NCBI RefSeq assembly: GCF_037325665.1
Contig: NC_090246.1
Span: 60,976,562 to 61,040,561 of the forward strand
Length of the DNA stretch: 64,000 bases
Direction of reading: 5' to 3'
Origin: Littorina saxatilis
Lineage: Eukaryota; Mollusca; Gastropoda; Littorinimorpha; Littorinidae
The position numbers and the translations under genes were made by a program. Shown one piece after another: positions 1 to 11,118 of the stretch; within the stretch, counting starts at the first letter, position 1, and each line of letters starts with the position of its first letter. Under the pieces are notes generated by a model that made no database searches, had not been told where the DNA came from, and saw only the letters and a list, made by a program, of their open reading frames with translations.

Positions 1-1029
1 CTGATGAACAATGTTGCCTTCACCCCTCCCATAGGGTGACGGATGTCACAGCTTCCTGTGTACACAAACTGATGACGGTATTTCACAACAAAATGGCGCT
101 GCCCATGGTCAACCTCGAAACTATCCGTATGAATGAATGGGGGCCTCCTTGGCCCCCTTAAATAGCGACTATCTACAACCGGAACACGTCGCTCCATACG
201 AGAATGGTGCGGAACAGTTCCCCACCCGTGGGTTTGTACCTTGATGATTCACACAACCGGATGTGGACAGCTAACCTCAGTGAACGCTCACAGCAAACAT
301 TTAAAGTTCAAAAGCCAGCAGTCTCGCTGATGAAAGTCATTTAAAAAAGAAAAAGAAAAACGGAAAGGAAGATACCCCCGCACCCCTACACACACACACA
401 CACAAAGGGAGAAAAAAGGCAAGAAAATTAAGCCTACCTTTTTAGTGTCACAAACTTGGCTTGGAGTCACTAGCAGATTATACCCCCCTGAATGAACACT
501 ACAGAAGTCTCCAAGATGACACCTTCTCACATTGCACTACACGCATACAATCTACAAAACTCAATAAAGGCTACTCTGAAAGAAAACGGTATCTGATACA
601 CTTTTAGGATTTCTCTAACCTTGCACTACCTTATCAGTCCTGAAAATGGCTTGCACAGAGTCTAAAGCAACAGCTGACCGACACAGAAAAAGACAACGGC
701 ATTTACACTAACTTTTACAACCACTGATGTCACTCCAGGCCTGGCAAGGATCCGCTGAAAAAGTAGGGAAAAGGGAGACTTCTCTCAAAGATCTTCCGGG
801 TTACGCGGCACACGTATGATTAACAACAATAAGGACTGAGGAGCCTGGGGAGGGGGGGGGGGGGGGAGGGGACCGAGAGAAAAAAACAACCGACTGAGTA
901 AAACCAAAGATATTCAGTCTTCTGGTGCTACGCGTGAAAGGAGTCAGCGAACATCAGTCAACATTAGATAAGCCAGTTACCACACTGAATCCATGAGCAC
1001 TGAAATGTTCTCCGTCACGCGCGAGTAAT
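1..1029. other. No gene recognised
   Basis: No reading frame here resembles a known protein. The stretch holds a short (CA)n run near 390 and a G-rich tract near 845-868. The small open frames are low-complexity and are not supported as genes. Confidence 0.6.
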
Positions 1030-1037
1030 CAGCGATG

Positions 1038-1390
1038 AGGGCCCCAAAGGGGGGGTATCATCACGATCACGGGAAGGGAAATTTTAGCTTTCACGATCAC
1101 AGTTACCTTGATTTTTGTTTTCACGATCACAAACACCTTGACGAATAGAGGATCATAGAGTGATACAGCTGTGAAAAATGTACGTTGAAAATAAAATGCT
1201 TTGCAATAATGCCCATCACGATCACGAAAACAAATGACGATCACGATCACGAGACTTGATTTTTTTTTGTCATCACGGATCACGGGCAAAGTCCCATCAC
1301 GATCACAGAAATGGAAATTTCGGCAATCACGGTCACAGAAAGGTCAAAAAACGCCAATCACGATCACGATTTTAAACCCTTTGGGGCCCT
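1038..1390. mobile_element. hAT-like non-autonomous element with TCACGATCAC repeats
   Basis: The 353-bp element starts AGGGCCCCAAAGGG and ends with its reverse complement CCCTTTGGGGCCCT. It is flanked on both sides by the 8-bp duplication CAGCGATG (1030-1037 and 1391-1398). An 8-bp duplication with a terminal repeat of this kind is typical of the hAT superfamily; the assignment is inference. The interior holds about ten exact or near copies of TCACGATCAC. There is no coding capacity. Confidence 0.75.
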
Positions 1391-1924
1391 CAGCGATGGC
1401 CGCAGCAGCAACTTCTGGACAAAGAAGGCCATGATGATGTCAGCACTATCCCTGGTTTTGTCAATAAGGTGCTGGGGAAAATGTCAGTCCCGCACAAAGA
1501 AAATCAGTAATAGCCCAAAACCGGCTGGGTGACGTCAGTTTCACTGCTTTCCCAAAAATAAGCTTAGATGCACTGACACAACACAAGTCGGGACGTTTAC
1601 TGAAATCATACTGACCGTTTGGAACCATTGGCGGACTGGAATTACTTCCCACTGTGCAGATTTTCAAATATCAGTTACCAAGTGAAAAATTCATCACACA
1701 CGACAATTGAGTGGATAGTCGAACAATAGAAACCGGCCTTTAACTGTTCAATGCGATACTACTCTGTCTCTGTTATTATTATTTGTATGCAGACTCGCGA
1801 CGAGTACAGGTCAAGTCAGTGAAAGTGGAAGTAGGCCTACTCGGGCTAGCTAAGACGGTGCTCTCAGAACCTCAGACTACAAGTCGTGATTCTGCACGCG
1901 TTGATGCTAACGCCGTTTTCTACC

Positions 1925-1929
1925 GACAC

Positions 1930-1962
<33 letters not shown>

Positions 1963-2022
1963 GTGACACACACACACGCACTCACACACCACACACACAC
2001 AAACACACACACACACACATTC
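1925..2022. repeat. (CA)n microsatellite, interrupted
   Basis: CA dinucleotide runs are broken by GT, GC and CC variants. Frames read across it are repeat artefacts. The flanks (1400-1924 and 2023-2894) show no gene. Confidence 0.9.
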
Positions 2023-2892
2023 TTACTGGCACAGTAACTGGCGCTGAGATGACATCCCTGGCATGCTGTTGAACCGACACCATCGCTAAGCCATGCATAC
2101 CAGTCTGCTACGGATGCCATGCATCTGAACCAAGTATGCTACACCCATTGCTTGTCGTGCACGAAGAAGCTGAAGAAGAAAAACATAAACACAGCAAAAC
2201 ACACAGCACAGACAGACAGGCTGCGAGAAACAGGACTCAAGACGAACGACAGTGAAGTAGAGTGACACAGTTGCAGCAGAGCGCATGTCACATTGACGAG
2301 CAGAAAAGCTTGTTGTAAGACTTGTCGCAGTTGTTCAAGTCGTTTTTCTTCAGTAAAATAAACCCTACCTAGCATCTTCAAGTCTGCATCATTTTCCCCA
2401 TCGTATCACATCCCGAATGCTTTGTTGTGTCGTTCACATCATACTGGCTTGTGCATGTGATTATTGTAAGCTGAACTGAGCAATTTTCCCTAATGATTAA
2501 TCACTGTGTAATCTAAAGTAGCTTACCGTGCTACTAAACATCATAATTATTTGTCAACGAGAGACGGAGGGCACTGCAAAAGAAACTACTGACTGTCAAT
2601 AGTCAACACTCGCTGTCAGTAGCTAATAATAATATATACTTGCGCCGACTATAGTTAGTTTCACTGTCGCAGGCTGTAGCTTTCAACCGTGATCAGACTG
2701 AAACTGAATGACGTACTGTATACGAGTATCATGTGGATGAATTGCCTGCAGGGCGATAAACGATAGCAGCTAAAATTGCTTTCACTTAGTAGTTTCAATG
2801 ATGGATAACTATGTACAAGGAAGCTCGAAGTATACACTCAGTAGGCTACTCAGTGCAAAGTGCGTAATGTCAGTTGCAGTGAGTTTCAATGT

Positions 2893-2894
<2 letters not shown>

Positions 2895-2949
<55 letters not shown>

Positions 2950-3052
2950 TGTGCCGTGTGTGTGTGTGTGTTACGGTGTGTGTATGTGTGTGTGTGTGTG
3001 TTTGTGTTTGTGTGTGTGTGTGTCACTGTGTGTGTGACGGAGTGTATACGTG
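2895..3052. repeat. (GT)n microsatellite, interrupted
   Basis: There is a nearly pure GT run at about 2895-2947, followed by degenerate GT tracts to about 3052. It is not coding. Confidence 0.92.
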
Positions 3053-3139
3053 TGTCACAGTGTCAACACTAAGTCAGTGTATGTAAGTGTGTCTGAGTTA
3101 CTACTCAGTCGTGCATGACAAGGTTCGGCGGTACCACTT

Positions 3140-3310
3140 CTCAGTGACGTTCTACTGGTTGAGTAATAATTGTTTCCGTCAGACAAAAATTATGTTTGCC
3201 GGGTTTGTTCGCGTCAGCGGTACCATGCAAGCACCACCGTTTGTGAATACCTGCAGCGATCCGAGCCATGTGTGCGGAAAAACTGTGTGCATTCCATTTT
3301 ATCAAGTATC
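3140..3310 (+). pseudogene. Possible piggyBac-type transposase C-terminal Cys-rich remnant
   Basis: One frame reads KNYVCRVCSRQRYHASTTVC, and a neighbouring frame continues with CSDPSHVCGKTVCIPFY. The spacing CxxC, CxxC then C-I-P-F-Y resembles the C-terminal cysteine finger of piggyBac transposases. The join needs a frameshift near 3255. No catalytic domain and no terminal repeats were found. A chance match is possible. Confidence 0.3.
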
Positions 3311-4152
3311 TTTTCTTCTTTCTGCCTTTTTGTGTGTGGGCCGGTACCTTGGTACTTGGTTTTTCGCATGTTTCCAAACATTTTCGCTCAGGGCTTGCAG
3401 TTTTCAATACTCAGTTGAAATTGTTTTTTAGCAAGCGGCCGATTACCTTGATTCTAATGAAGCAGTAAGGCATCACATAAATAATGTATTAATTAATAGG
3501 TCTTCATAGACTACTTTCACAGTTACCCCTACTCAGTCAGTCTACGTAAGCCTCAATACTGCCATGGATCCGGCTCCGGGTAATTCAGCGGACACTACCT
3601 GCCATTTGCATGCCGCGTTGGAACTGAGGAAGTTTACTGTCGAAACTCAGTTAAAATAAAAACAAGTCGCGTAAGGCGAAAATACAACATTTAGTCAAGC
3701 TGTCGAACTCAGAGAATGAAACTGAACGCAATGCAATTTTTCAGCAAGACCGTATACTCGTAGCATCGTCAGTCCACCGCTCGTGGCAAAGGCAGTGAAA
3801 TTGACAAGACTGAAGAGCGGGGTGGTAGTTGCGCTGAGAAGGATAGCACGCTTTTCTGTACCTCTCTTCGTTTTAACTTTCTGAGCGTGTTTTTAATCCA
3901 AACATATCATATCTATATGTTTTTGGAATCAGGAACCGACAAGGAATAAGATGAAAGTGTCAGTTTTTAAATTGATTTCGAAAATTTAATTTTGATCATA
4001 ATTTTTATATTTTAAATTTTCAGAGCTTGTTTTTAATCCAAATATAACATATTTATATGTCTTTGGAATCAGGAAATGATGAAGAATAAGATGAACGTAA
4101 ATTTGGATCGTTTTAAAATAATTTTGTTTTTATACAATTTTCAGATTTTTAA

Positions 4153-5209
4153 AGGCACAGTAAGCCTCCCGTAAACCATCACAGATACGGTCAGGCTTTT
4201 ACACACAGTACAAACACCCTTTCATTTAAACACTCACCGATTGAGAACATCCTAGGTGCCCTCCGTAAAGAGCAAACAATTTTCAAAGAATTTATGATTT
4301 TTGCGTGGTTTATCTTACCCCTGAGCCATCGTGAACCCGTGTGATCCAGTTTCCCTTTTTCACAATGTGGTCGTCAGTTAGTCATTTGAATGCGACTCGA
4401 TGTGAGCTTATCTACAATAGCACGTTTTTATGCACGAAACAAACGGCTGTGGTTCACAAGAACTCTAGCGATGGCTTTTGACTGTTCAGAGGAACGGCGA
4501 TATGCATAAACCGTCGTCTGCTACGACCCTTGCGTGACCCTGCTTCCGGGCTTTTCTTTTTTCAAACTTTCACAACTTCGAATTGTACTGATCTTGTCAG
4601 TCTTGATAAAAAAAGAATTCTTTAGTAAGAATGTTTGTGTAACAAGCTGTCAATTTATTATTTAGATTTTAAAAGTTAGGTCTAGCGCAAAAACGCACCA
4701 CGGTCCAAAAACATTCTGATAACCATCGATCCACGGCTATTGCCAGTTTACATCGATAGAATGAGACCCGAAGGGAAGTAACTCGTTTTTGACCTGAGTT
4801 CAGGATGGGTCCAAAAAGTGTTCGAGACAATCTGCAAAATTAATTCTTTAAAAATTGCTCGCTCTTTACGTAGGGCACCTAGGATGTTCCCGTTTGGTGA
4901 GCGTTCAAATGGAAGGGTGTTTGTACTGTGTGTAAAAGCCTGACAGTATCTGTGATGGTTTACGGGAGGCTTACTGTCCGGGCGTGATTTCCGGTATTGA
5001 ATATTCATAACAGCCGTCCAGCACCAAAACGAGGCGCCATTGTTGTTGAGGAACAAGTCCACGAAAATAAATTCTTTGAAAATTTCTCACGCTCGACAGA
5101 AAGCAGCCAGGATGTTCCCGTTCGGTGAGCGTTCAAATGGAAGTATGCTTGTACTGTATGTAGACGCTCGGGGAGCTCTGTGATGGTTTACGGGGGGCTT
5201 ACTGTGCCT
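4153..5209. mobile_element. TTAA-duplicating terminal-repeat element (piggyBac- or Kolobok-like, non-autonomous)
   Basis: The ends are AGGCACAGTAAGCC and its reverse complement, extending to an inverted repeat of about 35 bp with one mismatch. Both sides carry TTAA (4149-4152 and 5210-5213). Uninterrupted family A copies read through this site with a single TTAA, which proves the insertion. The right end occurs twice in tandem (about 4830-4977 and 5070-5209); the inner version matches the left arm better. No transposase frame is present. TTAA targets are known for piggyBac and Kolobok, and the superfamily cannot be settled here. Confidence 0.85.
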
Positions 5210-5530
5210 TTAATGACCAAAGTCAATAATTAATTTTTAAGCCACCAAGCTGAAATGCAATACCGAAGTCCGGCCTTCGTCGAAGATTGCTTGGCCAGAA
5301 TTTCAATCAATTTGATTGAAAAATGAGGGTGTGACAGTGCCGCCTCAACTTTTACAAAAAGCCGGATATGACGTCATCAAAGGTATTTATCGAAAAAAAA
5401 GAAAAAAACGTCCGGGGATATCATTCCCAGGAACTCTCATGTCAAATTTCATAAAGATCGGTCCAGTAGTTTGGTCTGAATCGCTCTACACACACACACA
5501 CGCACAGACAGACACAGACACAGACACATA

Positions 5531-6049
5531 GAGAATACTACATGGCTTGCTGTGTCGTACCAGATTTACACGAGTTGTTTTTTTAAATATTGAACTGCGA
5601 GCGAAAGCGAGCTGTTCACTATTTGAAAAAGCAACGAGTGTAAATCTGGTACGACACAGCAAGCCATGTAGTATTCTGTTTATCCTACATACTGTACTTA
5701 CGTGTATTTTACTGAATGTCCTGCAGTCGAGGCAGATTAATTGAAGACGCTTGTTTTGGAACCTCGATCTCTTCTAAAGCCTCGTGCAATCTATTACGTC
5801 AAAGCAAAGAAACGTCACTCTGAAAGTGTGGCGTGACGTGTTAGTTCTAAAGATTCATCGAGGGTAATTAGCGAGCGCAATTTTTGTTTCTATAATGACG
5901 TTTGTCTCGGTGACCGTTTGGCATCATAAGCAGTGGAAAAACAGGTCCCTGCCAGACTTGCTTGACATGACCTCATTTACATGATATACACACGTGTGAT
6001 TTGAACGATTATTATCTCACGGGTGTCTCTCTCACGTATGTAGGATAAA
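5531..6049. mobile_element. Foldback-containing element with 8-bp duplication GACACATA
   Basis: A 519-bp insertion interrupts family A and is flanked by GACACATA (5523-5530 and 6050-6057). A hairpin sits at its left end: 5533-5577 is repeated inverted at 5632-5677 around a spacer of about 55 bp. The termini share only an imperfect inverted repeat (ATnCTACAT). The 8-bp duplication suggests a hAT-like mover. It is non-coding. Confidence 0.7.
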
Positions 6050-6113
6050 GACACATACACCACGACCCTCGTCTCGATTCCCCCTCTATGTTAAAACATT
6101 TAGTCAAAACTTG

Positions 6114-6225
6114 TAATTTTTTCGTGCCTTAGGGAGTTCTTTTCTCGTACGAAAAGTTAACTCGGAGAATTTTGTACGAAATTTTACTCAGGAGTAAATT
6201 TTTCGTGGAGTAAAAATTTCGTGTT
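6114..6225 (+). repeat. Fragment of the GTGTTACACC element family
   Basis: This stretch repeats the right half of the element at 51624-52170, including CGTGGAGTAAAAATTTCGTG and the terminal GTTACACC. Only this end is present, directly between family A and the (GT)n tract. Confidence 0.75.
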
Positions 6226-6229
6226 ACAC

Positions 6230-6286
<57 letters not shown>

Positions 6287-6337
6287 AGTGCCGGTGTGTG
6301 TGTGTGTGTCAGTGCCGGTGTGTGTGTGTGCAGTGCC

Positions 6338-6375
<38 letters not shown>

Positions 6376-6437
6376 TGGTGTGTATGTGTTCCGTGTGCCA
6401 CGATGTGCCGTGCGTGTGTCCGTGTGTGTGTGTGCGT
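6230..6437. repeat. (GT)n tract with CAGTGCCG interruptions
   Basis: Long GT runs are punctuated by three copies of CAGTGCCG. A DNA element (6439-9224) interrupts the tract, and GT resumes at 9227. Confidence 0.9.
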
Positions 6438-6869
6438 ACCTGTCAAGCTCTTGTGGGCTCTCACCATAAGATTTTGCTCACAAAACCATAAGTTTGCACC
6501 AAAAAGCATAAGACAATGTGCAAAACTGCAGAAGTCGTTAAATTAATCACCACAAGAACTAAATATATACACACACAAAAACAAGAAATCAGCCTTATTT
6601 CACACATAATCAAAAAACAAACTTTTTTCCACACTGAACTGCACTGTTTTATGTAATTTTGAAATCATGTACAAAGCATGTTTAAATGTAAATTATACCG
6701 AGAATCACCTAAATTGTACAAAGACGGCACACGTCCAACCTGGCAGTCACACATTTACACCCCTAACAAAAATGTTACCAGAATGCACAAAAACACCACA
6801 TGATAGTAAAGGCACAAGACAAGTGTGTTTTAACAACATTCATTCATTGAGCACAGTGATTCAATCATG

Positions 6870-7830
6870 AAGTGGAAACCCCCACCGTCTTACAGAGAGA
6901 CCGACATCTTCAACGACCACCACACCCTACAAGAGGACCTGAAGTGTCTACAAGGCTGGGCAGAGAAATGGGGAATGCGCTTCAACGCCACCAAGTGCTA
7001 TGTCATGAGCATCTCCCACAAACCACCCTCCACCTTCATGTACTCCCTCAACAACACCATCCTCAAAACTGTCCCTTCCAACCCATACCTAGGCATCCTA
7101 TTTTCTGACAACCTCAAGTGGAGAAACCACATCAGCAGCATCACCAAGAAAGCAAACTGTACTCTTGGCTTCCTACGCAGAAACCTCCGCCACTGCCCGG
7201 CAGCCTGCAGACGAAATGCCTACCTGGCCCTCGTCCGACCCCTCCTTGAGTACGGAGCCGTAGCCTGGGACCCGTACCAAGCGCAGGACATCGATAGGAT
7301 GGAACGCATACAGCGCACTGCAGCACGTTTCATCGCCAACGACTACCGATCAAGACGTCCTGGCTTTGTTACAGGCCTCCTGACACGCCACAACCTCCCG
7401 ACTCTCCAGGAACGACGAGTAGCCTACACCTCCGCCTGACTTTTTACTACAAGGTGGTTGAGGTGCTGGTGCCGGCAATGCCTCCAGACAAGTTCCTGAC
7501 CCCTCAACGTGCTGGCCGCATGATTCGACCCAGAAGACAAACAGCAGACTACGTTGGTAGCAACCCCATGGACAATTACATAAAAAAAAAGGTGTTTCGC
7601 TGTACCACGCTGCAACACCGAACAATACAGACAGTCGTTTTTCCCACGATCCACAATAGAGTGGTCATCCGGACAACATAGTTGTCCACTCAGACTCTAC
7701 CTGAGGCATTCAAATCGGCGCTGACCAGCCGCCGCTAAACGACTCGACGTCGCTGCGCACACCCACCCGTCGCGCCAAAGCCAGCAATCTGGATGCTAGC
7801 GACGTACCCTACAGATACAGATACAGAATG
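6870..7830 (+). mobile_element. 5'-truncated jockey/CR1-like LINE fragment
   Basis: The frame 6867-7439 encodes the end of a reverse transcriptase: DLKCLQGWAEKWGMRFNATK, then YLGILFSDNLKWRNHI (connection region), then LLEYGAVAWDPY and QRTAARFI. After a stop at 7437-7439 the homology shifts frame (YYKVVEVLVPAMPPDKFLTP) and ends around EAFKSALTSRR with a stop at 7736-7738. A short (ACAGAT)n tail follows near 7807-7826. The frame is broken at least twice. The catalytic palm is missing, so this is a dead 3' end. Confidence 0.8.
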
Positions 7831-8032
7831 TGCAAAAGAGAATATTTTAGCCACACAGAACATCTTTCTTTATTTGGTGTTTAACATGTAAAACACACAA
7901 GTTACAAGCCAGAAACTCATGTGTGTCTCAACAATCAAAGACAAATACCATATCCACAAAAATATGACATGTAATCTAAATGCTTTAGTTTGAGGTCGCG
8001 CATATTCTAAAAACAAGTCGTATAAAAGTATC

Positions 8033-8553
8033 TACAACTGGCCTTGACACGGAACGATTCAAGGGGGGCAATCTCAAGTCATCTGAAAGAGGGAAATCCA
8101 AACGCAATCCGCCTTGTTCGATTTTATGGGCTTGGACGATAGAGAAAAATAAGAAAAGCAAAAGCTGGAGTCCAGTCTGGACGAAACTGCTATCAAGAAC
8201 GCAGAATTGATTTTTTCTGAGTTTTTTTTTTTTAGCCGTAAGCGCCATGTTTATCGGAGCAGGAAACTCTTCCAGAGTGAGGCCCCTTTGTTGGTTTCAC
8301 TGCGGTGAACAGCAGTTATGAGAAATTCGAAATGAGAAATGGCGCTTACGGCTAAAAAAAACAACTCAGAAAAAATCAATTCTGCGTTCTTGATAGCAGT
8401 TTCGTTCAGACTGGACTCCAGCTTTTGCTTTTCTTATTTTTCTCTATCGTCCAAGCCCATAAAATCGAACAAGGCGGATTGTGTTTGGATTTCCCTCTTT
8501 CAGATGACTTGAGATTGCCCCCCTTGAATCGTTCCGTGTCAAGGCCAGTTGTA
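8033..8553. repeat. Large near-perfect palindrome (216-bp arms, 90-bp spacer)
   Basis: 8033-8248 is repeated as its reverse complement at 8339-8553 with few differences, around a spacer that shows no symmetry. It begins TACAACTGGCCTTGACACGG on both strands. It sits between copies of a local tandem unit, so it looks inserted. It is a foldback element or a recent inverted duplication; no gene is present. Confidence 0.85.
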
Positions 8554-8590
8554 CTGGCCGCGTGTTCAAGATGGTCGTATATATTATTAG

Positions 8591-8979
8591 GATCGGTTGT
8601 GACAAACATCCGGTGCTAACTTTCGCTCTCTACCTCTTCGAAAATGCATCACAACGCCCTTATTTTTATTTATTTGGCTTCACACTTAATACAACGTGAG
8701 AAAATACTGTGTAGCTACTAGAACAACAAAAATATGACATGTAAATGCTTTAGTTTGAGGTCGCGCGTGTTCTAAAAACAAGTCCATGATTGGATGTGAC
8801 AGAAATCCGGCTCCTTTCGCTTTCCGAATCGCGAGCTCTTCGAAAATGCATCACTACTCCCTTAGTTTCATTTCTATGGCTTAAAACTTCGCACACCGTG
8901 AGGAAATACCTTGAAGATACCGAGAACAACAACAATAGTACATGTAACTGCTTTAATTTGAGGTCGCGTGTGGTCAAGC
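8591..8979. repeat. Two diverged ~195-bp tandem units
   Basis: 8591-8783 and 8784-8979 share the blocks CTTTCGCT, CTTCGAAAATGCATCAC, a GTGAGGAAATAC-like block, and GCTTTAGTTTGAGGTCGCG. A third partial unit lies at about 7915-8030, on the other side of the palindrome. Confidence 0.7.
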
Positions 8980-9515
8980 GTTGTCGCACAGTACTCGGTC
9001 AGATCGCGCTGACGGTGTGCACATGCGCGTTGCCTTGTACTTCCGCCGGATCAGTTACCGCGAGATTTTGTAGCTGTTACTTTGTTCTCGGACGAACCTT
9101 TGCGATCTTTTTTTATTTGACCAAACTGATTTGTAAAAACCGTAAGATCTTCGGCATACGCCGTAAGACTTGAAAAACATCAAAATTCCGTAAGAATTAC
9201 GCGATAAACGTAAGACTTGACAGGTATGTGTGTGTGTGTGTGTGTGTGTGTGGGTTCAGCTGGTGCAGGTTCAGTAGTAGGGGATCAAACCGTCAAGGCT
9301 GGAGACGCGGCTATGGTGAACATGCATGCGGACAAACATAATCAAAACTGTATGAGATTTTTTAAGGAAACAGATAACAGATCCTACGGTAATTGCATAA
9401 GGTCTTAGTTTTTAATCACAAGTTTGTGACCAAATCCAAGGCAAGCACTGACACAAAGAGCCAGGTTGCTTCCCTTGTTACGTTTTGTATTAAAAGTACT
9501 CTCCCCTGAGTCAAA

Positions 9516-11072
9516 ATGGCGAGCAGGGCAGTTCAACAAGGATTCAAGCAAGTCAAACCGATCCTGTCAACGAACCACCACGAAGCGAAGCGCCGTGTGT
9601 TGAACCTGTACAAAGCATGGTACAGACAAATTCCATATGTTGGTGAGTTAAATGGCATCAATGAAACCCGAGTGTTGTTAATTTTTGATGTTGTCGCCAA
9701 GGTCTTTGCAAAGGGCATTCACTCCTTTGAGTCAGTTGCTGTCTGCTACAACCCAGACCTAAGATGTTTCCGTAAATGTTCATGTTTGTCTGTGTACATT
9801 TCGAAGCCCCAGCTAAAGAATGTTGTTTATTGTTCTTTTTCTAACCCTGGAAAGTATCTATATAATCCACGGTTTTGCTCACCTTTCAGTTAAAATGCAG
9901 AATTCAGAATCCCACCTCTGCAACCCCAGTAAAACATAGCAAAGCAAACTTGCACTGCTTCTGTGACAATTTTTGCAGCTTTCGTTCTTAGCTAAACGTT
10001 TATAGTATACACCTTCTGCTTATCTAAACTAACATAAAAGCATGTCGGCTGAAATGCGCATACAAAATTGTTTGCTGTAATTCTTTTTCAGTATTAATTT
10101 TGAGGGTAACTTGGTACAAATCACAACTACTACAAGAAAAATGTTCATTAAAAATGAACAGCGTCGATGCAATGTCCACCAAAGATTTATTTTGGGAAGT
10201 GTTAAAAGGTTAGGGTCAAAAGTCAATGAATTGCATGTTGTGCTGGATATATAAATTGTTTATTTCAGTCAATGCTTGCTATGAATTGATCAAACAGCCA
10301 CAAGAAAAAACAAGTCGCGTAAGGCGAAATTACTACATTTAGTCAAGCTGTGGAACTCACAGAATGAAACTGAACGTAGTCCGCCGCTAGTGCAAAAGGC
10401 AGTGAAAGTGACGAGCCTGTTTGGCGCGGTAACGGTTGCGCTGTGCTTCATAGCACGCTTTACTGTACCTCTCTTCGTTTTAACTTTCTGAGCGTGTTTT
10501 TAATCCAAACATATCATATCTATATGTTTTTGGAATCAGGAACCGACAAGGAATAAGATGAAATAGTTTTTAAAACGATTTCGGAAATTTAATTTTGATC
10601 ATAATTTTTATATTTTTAATTTTCAGAGCTTGTTTTTAATCCAAATATAACATATTTATATGTTTTTGGAATCAGAAAAGGATGAAGAATAAGATGAACG
10701 TAAATTTGGATCGTTTTATAATTTATTTATTTTTTTACAATTTTCAGATTTTTAATGACCAAAGTCATTAATTAATTTTTAAGCCACCAAACTGAAATGC
10801 AATACGGAAGTCCGACCTTCGTCGAAGATTGCTTGGCCAAAATTTCAATCAATTTGATTAAAAAATGAGGGTGTGACAGTGCAGCCTCAACTTGTACGAA
10901 AAAGCCGGATATGACGTCATAAAAGACGTTTATAAAAAAAAAATAAAAAAAAAACGTCCTGGAATATCATTCCCAGGAAGTCTCATGTCAAATTTCATAA
11001 AGATCGGTCCAGTAGTTTAGTCTGAATCGTTCTACACACACACACACACACAGACAGACACACAGACAGACA

Positions 11073-11118
<46 letters not shown>

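Larger units (their letters stand above)
3661..6113 (+). repeat. Family A dispersed repeat, copy 1, with two nested insertions
   Basis: The repeat starts AACAAGTCGCGTAAGGCG and ends near CATTTAGTCAAAACTTG. An uninterrupted copy is about 0.8-0.9 kb. A TTAA element (4153-5209) and an 8-bp-TSD element (5531-6049) were inserted later; the family A sequence resumes exactly after each. It carries ACATTTAGTCAAG near one end and its reverse complement at the other, plus an internal (CA)n tract. It has no coding capacity and its class is unknown. Other copies are at 10309, 16534, 38556, 49562 and 58745. Confidence 0.85.
6439..9224. mobile_element. Composite element inserted in a (GT)n tract (TA duplication, CCTGTCAAG ends)
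   Basis: The left end CCTGTCAAG and right end CTTGACAGG are perfect inverted repeats. Each is bounded by TA (6437-6438 and 9225-9226), with GT microsatellite outside on both sides. Subterminal copies of CATAAG (left) and CGTAAGA (right) recur several times, like transposase-binding repeats. The interior holds a LINE fragment (6870-7830), a large palindrome (8033-8553) and 195-bp tandem units. No transposase frame was recognised; the superfamily is unknown. Confidence 0.6.

Noticed and set aside
1038-1390. TCACGATCAC repeats as a CRISPR-like array
   Set aside because: Spacing is irregular, repeats are 10 bp, and the block is bounded by transposon ends with an 8-bp duplication in a eukaryotic genome.
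2798-3072. Cys-Val repeat open frames
   Set aside because: They are translations of a GT microsatellite; the same applies at 6221-6546, 9217-9260 and 49916-50000.
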